64,000 nt of DNA from Alteromonas stellipolaris (GCF_001562115.1 NZ_CP013926.1:2170001-2234000); one strand, 5' to 3'. Counted from the first letter of the stretch, positions 7,718 to 16,606 are shown. Notes: a model not told the origin generated them from the letters alone. Program-made: numbers and translations.

Positions 7718-8974
7718 TTAGCGCAGAAGTACTGTAGCCGCTTGATTAAACTGTTCGTAATTTGAAACTATTATTTCATCGCCTTCTTGCAAGCCGCTGA
7801 GGATTTCGACTTCTCGAATGCTGGTTGCACCAATCTGAATGTCGATTCGCTCTGCAAGGTCGCCGGTGACTAGATAAGCTGTGGTGCCGCCGGCTTGAAG
7901 GAAGCTCCCACGATCTACCTTAAGTACATCCCTTTTGTTCTCTAACAATATTCGTGCTGACACCTGTTGGTTCTGACGAATTGACTGCACACTATTTTCA
8001 GGAAAGCGCACTCTTGCAGTAACCTGTCTATCGACTACCTCTGGGGATATTGAAACCAGTTTGCCAATCACTTTCTGGACACCCACTTTTAACTCAACAC
8101 TCATCCCTAATCCCAGCTCATTTGCGTAACTCTCAGCAACGTTGAGCTCGGCTTCATAAGCAGTTAAATCTACCAATTTCATTAATGGCTCATTTTTCGC
8201 AACAAGTGCATTCGGCTGAATTAACACGTTCCCCACGACACCTGACACGCTCGCTCTAATAGTTAAATCAGCAAGTTGGCGGGTAAGGTCATCAACAACC
8301 AGAGCTTGCCTGGCAACCTTCTCCTTCGTAGTCTTTAGCTCAAAAGCTAACGTATCTGTTGCTAATTCAATTTCGCTAATGGCGTGCTTATAAGTCACTT
8401 CTGCCTTAGCTAGATTGTCTAGTGCCTCTTCTAAATCTATCTGGCTAATGAGGTGGTCTTTGATAGACAGTTTTGCTCTTTTTTCTTCTCGCTGAGCAGC
8501 GACCAATTCAACGTTGGCAATATCAGCTTGTTTATTTAATAAAAGTGCCTGTCTACGTACATCGAGCTCTTGCCTAGCAAGATCACTTTGCAAGCTTGCT
8601 AGCGCAGATTGCTCTTGCTTCATAGTATTCTGTAATTCAGGAGAATCGACTATTGCTACAATATCCCCATTTTCTACCGAATCACCTGGCTTAACCTTTA
8701 GTAGGACATAGCCTTGCTCAGGGCTGTAGAGCTGCGGGGCATTTGATGCGATTATTCTGCCAGTGGTGACAATATCCCTGATTAAATTACCTTTCGTTAC
8801 TGCACTGAATTTCAGCGAATCACGACTGCTAGATAATCCAGCGTTAGTGCTAGAAGAAAGGAATAAATATCCAAAGACACACGCGATTAAGATGATGACG
8901 GAGACACCCACCCATTTTTTTCGCGATGATTTCGTTTCAACAAGGGTATCTTGGCTACTTGTATCTTGAATCAT
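7718..8974 (-). CDS. Periplasmic adaptor (membrane fusion protein, HlyD/MacA family)
   Basis: A 418-aa protein with a short cytosolic N-terminus, one membrane anchor (about residues 22-42), a split lipoyl domain around the helical hairpin (coiled coil about 115-235) and a beta-barrel/membrane-proximal domain ending in VTGDLAERIDIQIGATS. It would link the inner-membrane ABC transporter to an outer-membrane channel; no TolC gene is in the window. Its ATG overlaps the stop of a 34-codon upstream frame as ATGA. It is the first recognised gene of the operon running to the kinase at 1686. Confidence 0.88.
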   Translation of the reverse strand: MIQDTSSQDTLVETKSSRKKWVGVSVIILIACVFGYLFLSSSTNAGLSSSRDSLKFSAVTKGNLIRDIVTTGRIIASNAPQLYSPEQGYVLLKVKPGDSVENGDIVAIVDSPELQNTMKQEQSALASLQSDLARQELDVRRQALLLNKQADIANVELVAAQREEKRAKLSIKDHLISQIDLEEALDNLAKAEVTYKHAISEIELATDTLAFELKTTKEKVARQALVVDDLTRQLADLTIRASVSGVVGNVLIQPNALVAKNEPLMKLVDLTAYEAELNVAESYANELGLGMSVELKVGVQKVIGKLVSISPEVVDRQVTARVRFPENSVQSIRQNQQVSARILLENKRDVLKVDRGSFLQAGGTTAYLVTGDLAERIDIQIGATSIREVEILSGLQEGDEIIVSNYEQFNQAATVLLR

Positions 8975-9075
8975 AAGGCATCCTCATGATTCACTAACTC
9001 AAAATTAGCGAGCAAGACTACAATAATAAAGATAAAAATAGGCAGACTGATAAAGTGAAAAAGCAACATGTTCAT
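8971..9075 (-). CDS. Possible small hydrophobic leader protein (34 aa)
   Basis: A 34-codon frame starting MNMLLFHFIS with a hydrophobic stretch (about residues 4-24) and the tail NFELVNHEDAL. Its TGA overlaps the ATG of the adaptor gene in an ATGA arrangement, the usual sign of translational coupling. No good Shine-Dalgarno sequence precedes the ATG at 9075, and I do not recognise a family. It could be a single-helix accessory subunit of the exporter, a coupling leader, or chance. Confidence 0.35.
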   Translation of the reverse strand: MNMLLFHFISLPIFIFIIVVLLANFELVNHEDAL

Positions 9076-9107
9076 CTAGTTTTTTTGTTGAAGGTTTTAA
9101 CTAGTAA

Positions 9108-9123
9108 TACGAATAGCGTGCCA
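9108..9123 (-). promoter_or_regulatory. Sigma-54-like promoter of the exporter operon
   Basis: On the minus strand TTGGCACG gives a perfect -24 element, and the -12 region 10 bp after the GG reads TTCGT, keeping G but not C of the expected GC. It lies about 140 bp before the adaptor gene, downstream of two palindromes, and the operon encodes an NtrC-family activator. The imperfect -12 keeps confidence moderate. Confidence 0.45.
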
Positions 9124-9175
9124 AAAATTAAACAACTGATTAATATAGTTATTTTAAACTTACAAGTAGCAAGCA

Positions 9176-9219
9176 TGTCCGATCGGACACTTTTTATTGT
9201 CCGTTTAATCTGAACGGAC
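9176..9219. promoter_or_regulatory. Two GTCCG palindromes, probable activator sites
   Basis: TGTCCGATCGGACA (9176-9189) is a perfect 14-bp palindrome. GTCCGTT-N7-AACGGAC (9199-9219) is a second inverted repeat with the same GTCCG half-site, about 26 bp further on centre to centre. They lie about 60-100 bp upstream of the sigma-54-like element, where upstream activator sequences of NtrC-type regulators are usually found. An alternative is that they belong to the neighbouring RAYT gene as REP-like elements. Confidence 0.5.
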
Positions 9220-9343
9220 GCGTTCGTTAACTTAAGGGTTAACTATAAGATAATGAATGAGTGTTACTGAAAAAGCGATAACAACTCGCCTCAATAGTTT
9301 CTGATGCAAAATACGATACTTTGGTAGGAAAATAGTCTTCAAT

Positions 9344-10291
9344 TTAGCAGGCTAGTTGATGGCTCACTCCAGTTCTTCGTTTTACCAATCCCAAGCTTAT
9401 CTTGCTGGAGAAGTTACTCTCAATAGAGCCTACAACGGCAGACCAATCTGTTTGTGATAAACCGGTGCGCGATAAAATAGGCTCACAATTTCGCGGTATT
9501 GCTCCCTTTATGTTACTTCTTAGCTGTCTACCGGTTTGATCCACAAGCTGCAAATAATCATCGACTCGAAATGGTAAGCCTTTTAACTTGTTCTGTTGTG
9601 AATCACCAATAAATGGAAGTAGCTCTGTGGGTTGTTTGTTCGTTTTCGCCTTTGCTATGCGACGTTTCACACTGGTATACATTGCCTTTTCAGGTGTCTT
9701 CGCATTACCAGCTCTAATAGGGTTTAAGTCAACATAGGCCATACAAGCCAGTAACGCTGACTCATCTAACAGAGCTTGAGACTTAAATCTCCCTTCCCAA
9801 AAGCGCCCTGTGCATTCGTCCTCCTTGTTTGCTTTCCTTGCAATAAACTCATTAAGAAGCCGCATGAACCAACTTATATCGTACAATCGCTTTCTATAAA
9901 CTTCCACGCAAGCAAGTACCGATTTTATTTGTGCTTCAGAAAGATTAGGCCTCTGATCTCTATTCATAAATTGACGAGTGAGCAAGGTTCCATTATGAAG
10001 CGTATGCCAGCGAGTTAGCACTTCCTCCGGACTCATTGCGAGCGCTAGGGTTTTATCTACTCGGAGGACAGTATGCGTATGATTACTCATGACTGCGTAA
10101 GCACAAACATCAATGGCAAATACACTCGCAAGTTTAAGCAAGCGGTTCTCTACCCACTGCCTTCTATGCTCGAAGCTTTTTCCACTGAACCTGTCTTTAC
10201 CGCATAGAAATGCTCTACGGACACAACGAGAAACACAATGATAGTAAGGAGTCTCATCTAAACATATTAGTGACTTACGAGGACGCGGCAT
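9344..10291 (-). CDS. REP-associated tyrosine transposase (RAYT, Y1 HUH family)
   Basis: A 315-aa protein of the IS200/IS605-related Y1 transposase superfamily. The N-terminal half carries the HUH metal motif as MSNHTHTVLRV (His71, His73), and the domesticated-transposase pattern YYHCVSRCVRRAFLCG is at 16-31. The usual catalytic tyrosine lies further C-terminal in the family; Tyr132 or nearby residues are candidates. Such proteins are normally single-copy and linked to short palindromic REP sequences rather than flanked by IS ends. In keeping with this, palindromes and GTGGGTGTC words occur on both sides and no target duplication is seen. The protein appears full length. Confidence 0.88.
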   Translation of the reverse strand: MPRPRKSLICLDETPYYHCVSRCVRRAFLCGKDRFSGKSFEHRRQWVENRLLKLASVFAIDVCAYAVMSNHTHTVLRVDKTLALAMSPEEVLTRWHTLHNGTLLTRQFMNRDQRPNLSEAQIKSVLACVEVYRKRLYDISWFMRLLNEFIARKANKEDECTGRFWEGRFKSQALLDESALLACMAYVDLNPIRAGNAKTPEKAMYTSVKRRIAKAKTNKQPTELLPFIGDSQQNKLKGLPFRVDDYLQLVDQTGRQLRSNIKGAIPRNCEPILSRTGLSQTDWSAVVGSIESNFSSKISLGLVKRRTGVSHQLAC

Positions 10292-10417
10292 GCTGAAGTT
10301 TTGGTGTGGGTATTTGATGTTTATAGTGGATTAATCTGTCATAGGAGAAAACTGAACCTTGGGTTAGTTTTCCCTCTGTTTTGAATCAATTGACTGAGGT
10401 TTTCATTTTATCAAACA

Positions 10418-10448
10418 AACCTTGGACATCCATGTTATGTCCAAGGTT
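10418..10448. repeat. Perfect 12-bp inverted repeat (REP-like hairpin) beside RAYT
   Basis: AACCTTGGACAT and ATGTCCAAGGTT are exact inverse copies separated by 7 nt (CCATGTT). There is no T tract, so it is not a standard terminator. It lies upstream of the RAYT start and is most simply a REP-like element. Confidence 0.6.
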
Positions 10449-10507
10449 CTAATAACTGTGAGTGTCTTAGTTCTCTCTTTTCACCTGACCTAAATAAACC
10501 TGAGCCT

Positions 10508-10563
10508 ATGGGTGTCTAAACTTTTAAAATTTGTGGGTGTCCATGTTTTGAAGGTGAGTGTCC
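10508..10563 (+). repeat. Cluster of GTGGGTGTC-type repeats
   Basis: Three direct, degenerate copies: ATGGGTGTC (10508-10516), GTGGGTGTCC (10533-10542) and GTGAGTGTCC (10554-10563). The same 9-mer recurs elsewhere in the window, mostly within a few kb of the RAYT gene. It is possibly the recognition word of this RAYT. The rest of 10292-10585 shows no gene. Confidence 0.5.
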
Positions 10564-10585
10564 AACAATCTACGCTTCCACAAAC

Positions 10586-11224
10586 CTAGCTAAAAAGCTT
10601 CATGAACCAGCCTTTGCTTAGTTCTTCTTCACAGGTTTTAAGTTGGGTGGCGTAGCGTAACGATCTTGCTTTCACCTTAGATGCTACTTTCTTCAGCCAA
10701 GGTTTACGGTCGTAACTTCTACGTTTATAGCCACCCCAGCCTTCGTGGTAATTCAAGTATTGAGCGTATGCATCCCACTTTGAAATGCCATTTACCTTCT
10801 GCGATTTATAAATAAACCAACCCATAAAATCGATGGCATCTTCGAAATCGTCGCGATCAGCGCCGCTGTTATCAGTTTCGCGCATGTAGTCGGCCCATGT
10901 GGGTGTCTTAGCTTGGGAATAACCATAAGCGGAGCTAACTCTGCCCCAGGGGACTAAGCCGAAAAATACATAATCACGGGGTGGCAATGCATCGTGCCTA
11001 AAGGAGCTTTCTTGATACATCATCGCCATCGGCACATGAATGGGTACGCCCCATTTATCACGTGCATCGGCTGCAGCATCGTACCAATCATCTTTTTCAA
11101 AGAAGATTTCGCACAAATTACTGCTGTCTTTCGGCGGTGTTGTAGCGCACCCAGCGATAAATAGCGGAAAAAGCACGACCAAACTTGATAAAAAAATGCA
11201 CAACGGTTTGAACTTTTGATGCAT
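10586..11224 (-). CDS. Lipoprotein with SLT (lytic transglycosylase-like) domain
   Basis: A 212-aa predicted lipoprotein. The signal peptide ends in the lipobox FIAGC (Cys26). The mature part has MAMMYQESSFRHDA, the glutamate-serine pair typical of the lysozyme-like SLT fold, followed by SAYGYSQAKTPTW and AQYLNYHEGWGGY. It would act on peptidoglycan from the inner leaflet of the outer membrane, or may be a structural relative without activity. It follows gshA on the same strand after 66 bp. Many Alteromonadales carry a protein of this kind; its substrate is not established here. Confidence 0.78.
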   Translation of the reverse strand: MHQKFKPLCIFLSSLVVLFPLFIAGCATTPPKDSSNLCEIFFEKDDWYDAAADARDKWGVPIHVPMAMMYQESSFRHDALPPRDYVFFGLVPWGRVSSAYGYSQAKTPTWADYMRETDNSGADRDDFEDAIDFMGWFIYKSQKVNGISKWDAYAQYLNYHEGWGGYKRRSYDRKPWLKKVASKVKARSLRYATQLKTCEEELSKGWFMKLFS

Positions 11225-11277
11225 AGCTTGTCTTAACTTATGTTCTAGTAAAATGTGTGTTTCCCTGGAACCTTCTA

Positions 11278-11306
11278 CGCCTGATTTATATCAGGCGTTT
11301 TTTTTT
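11278..11306 (+). terminator. Hairpin with T tract at the gshA 3' end
   Basis: CGCCTGAT-N4-ATCAGGCG (11278-11297) followed by nine T on the plus strand. The gshA stop codon lies inside the stem. The T run is on the plus side although both flanking genes are on the minus strand, so it would end a plus-strand transcript or act weakly on gshA. Confidence 0.5.
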
Positions 11307-12889
11307 GCTAGCGGTTCGTTAAAATAATCACGAATGAAGCTGTCGAAGTCTTTAGTATCAGCGGCTTCCACATCAGCTTGCGCTGCTAACGATGTCTCAG
11401 CGGCATCTACAAACATAGCTTCCGTAGTTTGCTGATAATCGAACCCTTTCATCTGCTCTTGATAACGTGCAGCTAACTCTAGGCCGTAAACACCATTATC
11501 TTTGTCATGTTTAAGCAGTTCATCTAAAAGAACACCTGAAGGGGTTAACGCAGGGTTTGCAACTTTCTTCGCCTCTGCAGCAACTGCGTCACTATATCGA
11601 GTGGTATCATTTGCCAAATCGAGTATTTTCGCCACTTCCTCAAACTCTTCAAACAGTGATGAAGCCCACGCTGTTAGTGAAGTTTCCTCATTGTTGTGAT
11701 TAAGTACCAAATTAGGTTTTCTACCTTCTAACACCACTCGGTTCATATTGTCTTTAGCTTCATTTAGCTGAGCTTCGTCTAATTCAGCACTGGGCTTCAA
11801 CAAGCACGTCAACAAAAACACATCAAGAAAATCGAATTGGGTTTGGCTAATACCAATAGGCGAAAATGGATTTACATCTAACGCACGCACTTCAATGTAG
11901 CTTATCCCGCGCTTAACCAGCGCATCGGTCGGCTTTTCCATAGACTGCGTAGGCTGCTTTGGACGAATTGGCGAATACAGCTCGTTCTCTATCTGTAAAA
12001 TATTTCTGCTGAGCTGCTGATAATTACCACCTTCACCAGCAGAAAAGCTACTAAAGCGATTTGATGGCGTATCCATAGCACCGCGAAGCAAACGAACATA
12101 GTTATCTAACTGGTTGTAACAAATTTTAAGTGAAGACTGCTCTGCACTGGTATATCCCAAGTCACTCATTCTCAATGATGTGGCATACGGCATGTAATAC
12201 GTACCCTTGCCCACTTTTTCGAATGGTAGTGCATGTTCTTTTCCTTTCAAAAACGAACCACACAACGCAGGTGAAGCACCGTATAGATAAGGAATTATCC
12301 AGCAGTAGCGACGATAGTTTCTAATCAATGAGAAGTAATCGGCTGAAGTCTGATCTTGGCTATGCTCAGTACCGTTAAGCGCAGCCCAAAGTTTCCAGAA
12401 ATCATTAGAGAAAGAAAAGTTAAAATGTACGCCAGCAATCGCCTGCATCATGCTGCCATAGCGGTTTTTTAACCCAATGCGATATACTCGCTTCATTTTG
12501 CCAATGTTAGATTCGCCAAAATAAGCAATAGGAATATGCGCTTCATCTTCGATAAAGCACGGCATGCTGAGTGGCCAAATTTGCTCATCGCCAATATTAT
12601 CAATGGTGTACTTATGAACATCTTGTAACTGCGTAATAGTTTTAGCGGCGCTACTTTCAGGTGGCGTAATAAACTCTAACAACGACTCTGAAAAGTCTGT
12701 GGTTATTGTGTCGTGCGTTAGCGCAGAGCCCAACGCCTTTGGATGAGGCTCTTGCGACAGAGCACCGTTCGGCTTAATGCGTAACGCTTCACGCTCAACA
12801 CCACGTTTAATTTGCGTAAGTGCCGTTAAAAATTCAGGTGATTTAAGCGCAGCCAAACGCTCGTTGAAACACGTTGAGTTTACAGTCAA
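11291..12889 (-). CDS. gshA: Glutamate-cysteine ligase (proteobacterial type)
   Basis: First step of glutathione synthesis: ATP-dependent joining of glutamate and cysteine in the cytosol. The 532-aa product matches the E. coli type (about 518 aa): N-terminal IKRGVEREALRI, the LLEFITPP segment, MQAIAGVHFNFSF, the RNYRRYCWIIPYLYGASPA region and the SYIEVRALDVNPFSPIG segment that binds substrates and metal. The only start in frame giving the full N-terminus is a TTG at 12889 with GGATATG before it; an ATG 6 bp upstream is out of frame. E. coli gshA also starts with TTG. The C-terminus is Lys/Ala-rich and runs into a hairpin. Confidence 0.96.
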   Translation of the reverse strand: MTVNSTCFNERLAALKSPEFLTALTQIKRGVEREALRIKPNGALSQEPHPKALGSALTHDTITTDFSESLLEFITPPESSAAKTITQLQDVHKYTIDNIGDEQIWPLSMPCFIEDEAHIPIAYFGESNIGKMKRVYRIGLKNRYGSMMQAIAGVHFNFSFSNDFWKLWAALNGTEHSQDQTSADYFSLIRNYRRYCWIIPYLYGASPALCGSFLKGKEHALPFEKVGKGTYYMPYATSLRMSDLGYTSAEQSSLKICYNQLDNYVRLLRGAMDTPSNRFSSFSAGEGGNYQQLSRNILQIENELYSPIRPKQPTQSMEKPTDALVKRGISYIEVRALDVNPFSPIGISQTQFDFLDVFLLTCLLKPSAELDEAQLNEAKDNMNRVVLEGRKPNLVLNHNNEETSLTAWASSLFEEFEEVAKILDLANDTTRYSDAVAAEAKKVANPALTPSGVLLDELLKHDKDNGVYGLELAARYQEQMKGFDYQQTTEAMFVDAAETSLAAQADVEAADTKDFDSFIRDYFNEPLAKKNA

Positions 12890-12980
12890 TGTTCATATCC
12901 ATGGATGAGTTGTTCCCCTCAAAATGGGGAACAACGTATTAAATTCAAGTCAATATTACCAATGACTTGCTATCAGATAC

Positions 12981-15818
12981 TTAGTTTATCTTTTCTCGAC
13001 TATTGGTATCTACCGATAATTCGATGATCGGCATATTTAACGACTCCAATTGCTCAAGAATCGCATCTTTATCGCCAACAACGATAACTTGCAACGCATC
13101 TGTCGACAAATATTGCTTAGCAAGCGCGTTAATTTCGTCTTTACTGATGCTATTAATTATTTCAATTTGCTCGTTTCGGTACCCTTTTTCAAGGCCATAA
13201 CTTTGCAACTGACGAAGAAAGCGCGCTTTACTATTGGGGGTTTCAAACTCTAAGGCATCGCTCAACGTAAACGCATTACGCATAAATTGAATTTCCTCGT
13301 CGGTCGCCCCGTTTTCGATGTACTGATTTATTTCTTTAAAAACTTCAGTAATGCCTTGGGCAGTGTTCGCTGCCGTTAAATCAGTTCCAACTTCAAACCA
13401 ACCTAGGGTTTTGCCTCCCATAAACGCACTATTCGCGCCATAGGTAATGCCTTTGTCTTCACGCAAGTTCAGATTTATCCGGCTATTAAAGCCGCCACCT
13501 AGTGGGAAGTTCACTAAACGAGATTTAAAGTAATCGCCGGTTGCATCAAAAGGTAAGCTACGTTTAACAATATAAACCACCGACTGCACTGCACTGGGGC
13601 TATCTACCAAAAACACTTGGTTCTTATCGTAGGTAGGGAAAGCATCATAATCTTCAAAGGTATAAGCCTCAACTTCCCATTTCGACATGAAATCTAATGC
13701 ATCTACTACCGCATCAGAACTCATATTACCCACGACTACCGCACTCGCTTTACTGGGTGAATAATACTGATTATAAAACTGTTTCACATCGTCAAGTGTG
13801 ATGGACTGGACCGTTTCAATGGTGCCTTCATCAGGAAGACTTACGCGATTGTCGGCACCAAATAATACTAAATCTCGCGCACGTCGAGCCAAACTAGACG
13901 GCGTTTTCGCTTGCTGCTGCAAGCCTTGCAACACCCGCTCTTTCATTCGAATGAAATCACTTTCTTCAAAAGCAGGGTTGAAGAATTTCTCTTTTAGTAG
14001 TGCCAAAGTTGGCATTACGTTTTTAGTTAACGTAGACACATATACCTGTGAGTATCGGCCTGCTGCACTAAAGCGAATTGAGCTGCCTAATTTAGCTAGC
14101 TCGTTCGCTAATTCTTCATTTGTATAGTTTTGCGTAGATTCATTCATCATTAATGCGGTGAGATACGCTGTACCCGCTTTACCCTCAGCATCTAGCAACA
14201 TACCACCATCCATACTAATGGTTAACGCTACCGTTGGTGTTTCACTCATGGTCACACCAAGTACATTCACACCATTTGCTAGTTCACGCTCCCAGTAATC
14301 CGGCACCGTCACTACAGGTGCTTCCCCGGCTTTCGGTTGTTCGGTTCTGTCAAAACTAGATGGTGAAGACGTATATTCGTGATTATCGGGCTGCGTTTCA
14401 GGTAGTGTTCGAACGGGGCGCTCAAACGTGGGCTGGGCAGCCTGCAGCTGAGGCTGGCCTTTTGGCACAATACTCAACACCACACTATTGGCGTCTTTGA
14501 TATATTTTTTATAGACACGCATTACATCTTCAGCGGTCACTGAATTATAACGGGCGATATCTTCAGACACTAAATCTGGAGTTTGATAAAAAGTCTCATT
14601 GGCCGCAAGCGCAGTCACTTTGCCGGCTACGCTTTGTAAGCCAAATACGGTAGATGCTTCAATACTGCCTTTGGTTCGCGCTAAATCGTCTGGTTTAACA
14701 CCGCGGGTTTCAAATTCAGCCAGGGTGGCTTCTATTACCTTTTGAAGCTCATCCAGTGACTGCACTTTTGCTGGATTAGCCAAGGCAATTAATTGAAATT
14801 CACAGGCAAGCTCCCGGCATGGGTGTGACACTACAGCTTGGACAGCCATGCCTTCTTTCACTAAATTTTTATAAAACAAAGACGTTTTACCGCCACCTAG
14901 AATGTCAGACAGCACATCTAATGGTGCTTCATCAGGGTGGCGTGCATATACAGTAGGGAAAGTGATTTGAAGTAAGGGTAAGTGGACCTTATCTTCTAAG
15001 GTCATATAGCGTGTTTCAGATAGGGTCACGGGCTGAGGCTCAGGATCTTTAACCTCAGGCCCTTTTGGAATGTCTCCAAAATATTGCGCTATTAGTGCTT
15101 TGGTTTTCGCACTGTCTATATCACCACCTATGGTTAACACTGCATTGTTTGGCCCATACCAGCGTTTGAAAAAGGCTTTAAGGTCGTTTACGTTAACTCG
15201 ATCTAAGTCTTCAACATATCCAATCGTCATCCATGAATAGGGATGCCCCTCAGGATACATAGCCTCGCCATTTAGCTCATGTCTTAGTCCGTAAGGCTGG
15301 TTATCTACTCGCTGAGCGCGTTCGTTTTTAACGGTTTCACGCTGGTTTTCAAATTTGGTTTGGTTGACTGCTTCAAGCAAATACCCCATTCGGTCTGCTT
15401 CAAGCCACAACACTTTTTCAAGCTGGTTGGCAGGCACAGTTTCGTAATAATTGGTTCTGTCGGTATTTGTCGAGCCGTTTAAACTACCACCGGCTTCGGT
15501 GATCACCTTAAAATGCTGTTCATCTGCTACATGTTTCGAGCCTTGAAACATCATATGCTCAAAAAAGTGCGCGAAACCAGACTTACCGACTTCTTCACGG
15601 GCCGAGCCAACGTGGTATGTCACATCTACATGAACGAGTGGATCGGAATGGTCTTCGTGAAGAATAACCGTTAATCCGTTACTGAGCGTGTACTTTTCGT
15701 ATGGGATAGTAACTGCGGAGCTATCGGCGGGGGTGTCTACGTTTGCTCTTTGACATCCATTAAGTACGCTAATAGCAAAAACTGCAACAATAAGGCGAAA
15801 CGCCAAACTTCCTGACAT
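12981..15818 (-). CDS. M16 family zinc metallopeptidase, lipoprotein
   Basis: A 945-aa insulinase/pitrilysin-family protein. The ATG at 15818 has AAGGA at good spacing and gives the signal SLAFRLIVAVFAISVLNGC with a lipobox Cys; an ATG 11 codons earlier would bury the signal peptide. The active N-terminal M16 domain has the inverted zinc motif HFFEHMMF (HxxEH) with the downstream ENQRETVKNE glutamate region. Three further M16 repeats follow; the second half (RMKERVLQGL, GGFNSRINLNLREDKG) forms the non-catalytic partner. It likely degrades peptides in the periplasm or at the outer membrane. It is monocistronic as far as can be seen. Confidence 0.9.
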   Translation of the reverse strand: MSGSLAFRLIVAVFAISVLNGCQRANVDTPADSSAVTIPYEKYTLSNGLTVILHEDHSDPLVHVDVTYHVGSAREEVGKSGFAHFFEHMMFQGSKHVADEQHFKVITEAGGSLNGSTNTDRTNYYETVPANQLEKVLWLEADRMGYLLEAVNQTKFENQRETVKNERAQRVDNQPYGLRHELNGEAMYPEGHPYSWMTIGYVEDLDRVNVNDLKAFFKRWYGPNNAVLTIGGDIDSAKTKALIAQYFGDIPKGPEVKDPEPQPVTLSETRYMTLEDKVHLPLLQITFPTVYARHPDEAPLDVLSDILGGGKTSLFYKNLVKEGMAVQAVVSHPCRELACEFQLIALANPAKVQSLDELQKVIEATLAEFETRGVKPDDLARTKGSIEASTVFGLQSVAGKVTALAANETFYQTPDLVSEDIARYNSVTAEDVMRVYKKYIKDANSVVLSIVPKGQPQLQAAQPTFERPVRTLPETQPDNHEYTSSPSSFDRTEQPKAGEAPVVTVPDYWERELANGVNVLGVTMSETPTVALTISMDGGMLLDAEGKAGTAYLTALMMNESTQNYTNEELANELAKLGSSIRFSAAGRYSQVYVSTLTKNVMPTLALLKEKFFNPAFEESDFIRMKERVLQGLQQQAKTPSSLARRARDLVLFGADNRVSLPDEGTIETVQSITLDDVKQFYNQYYSPSKASAVVVGNMSSDAVVDALDFMSKWEVEAYTFEDYDAFPTYDKNQVFLVDSPSAVQSVVYIVKRSLPFDATGDYFKSRLVNFPLGGGFNSRINLNLREDKGITYGANSAFMGGKTLGWFEVGTDLTAANTAQGITEVFKEINQYIENGATDEEIQFMRNAFTLSDALEFETPNSKARFLRQLQSYGLEKGYRNEQIEIINSISKDEINALAKQYLSTDALQVIVVGDKDAILEQLESLNMPIIELSVDTNSREKIN

Positions 15819-16048
15819 GCTGGATCCTTCTAGGTGGCCTCGCTTTTGCAATACATTTAACTCGCATCACACTAGCGTTTATAATAATACAACCGTTGAG
15901 ACAATGGCCTGGGGCATACGTTTCATCGAAGACTACCAGACTTTTTAACGCTTTACTTGCTCTGACTTGCTATCATTGTATTAATTTATAAAATTCTGAA
16001 ATACACTGACAGTGAACACAGTACAGAAACATAGTTAAAGGAACTTAT

Positions 16049-16606
16049 ATGGATCAGCCCGCAACAGTCTTAGATTTTGAATTTGGCATGTCTCAACTAA
16101 GTGGTAATAAAACACTGTTGTTAACCTTATTGAATAAGTTTTCGGATGAATATCGCTCAGCAAACGATGATTTACAGCGATTAGTGAAAGAAGGTAATTT
16201 CGACGACGCATATTCTTTAATTCACACGCTAAAAGGTGTGGCAGGTAACCTTGGGTTATTTGCTTTACATCACGCCAGTAAGCCCGTTGAAGCAAGTGTA
16301 AGAAACGACAAATGCCTTCCCGATGACTACGCCAGCTTTTCTGCTCTAGTTGATGAAACCATAGCAGCTGTTGATGCATTATCGGCTGCTCCTGAGCCCG
16401 CTGCGCCTGAAGTAACTAGCGCAGTAGCGGCACAAGCGCGCGATCAATTTATTACAGCATTAAAAGCCAGTGAATTCATTTCCCAGTCAACACTTGATGA
16501 GTGGCTAAGTGTGCTTTCACTGCCTGCTGAAACGAAGCAAGGAATTGAAGACGCGGTAGACGAACTAGACTACGACGAAGCCATTAAATTGCTCGAAAAA
16601 GCCTAA
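16049..16606 (+). CDS. Hpt (histidine phosphotransfer) domain protein
   Basis: A 185-aa protein with one Hpt four-helix bundle at about residues 8-112. The phosphoacceptor is His59 in IHTLKGVAGNLG, the standard Hpt signature. An Ala/Pro-rich linker (about 118-135) leads to a C-terminal helical region of about 50 residues rich in Asp/Glu that I do not recognise. The ATG follows an AAAGGAAC ribosome binding site. It probably relays phosphate in a multistep phosphorelay; no hybrid kinase is adjacent. The next gene starts directly after its stop codon. Confidence 0.85.
   Translation: MDQPATVLDFEFGMSQLSGNKTLLLTLLNKFSDEYRSANDDLQRLVKEGNFDDAYSLIHTLKGVAGNLGLFALHHASKPVEASVRNDKCLPDDYASFSALVDETIAAVDALSAAPEPAAPEVTSAVAAQARDQFITALKASEFISQSTLDEWLSVLSLPAETKQGIEDAVDELDYDEAIKLLEKA

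Noticed and set aside
9344..10291. RAYT as an active insertion sequence with ends
   Set aside because: No terminal structures or target duplication; single gene of the domesticated RAYT type.
13798..14127. 109-aa plus-strand frame inside the M16 gene
   Set aside because: Antisense to a conserved peptidase; no RBS.
16035..16379. 114-aa minus-strand frame
   Set aside because: Antisense to the Hpt gene, whose signature is clear.
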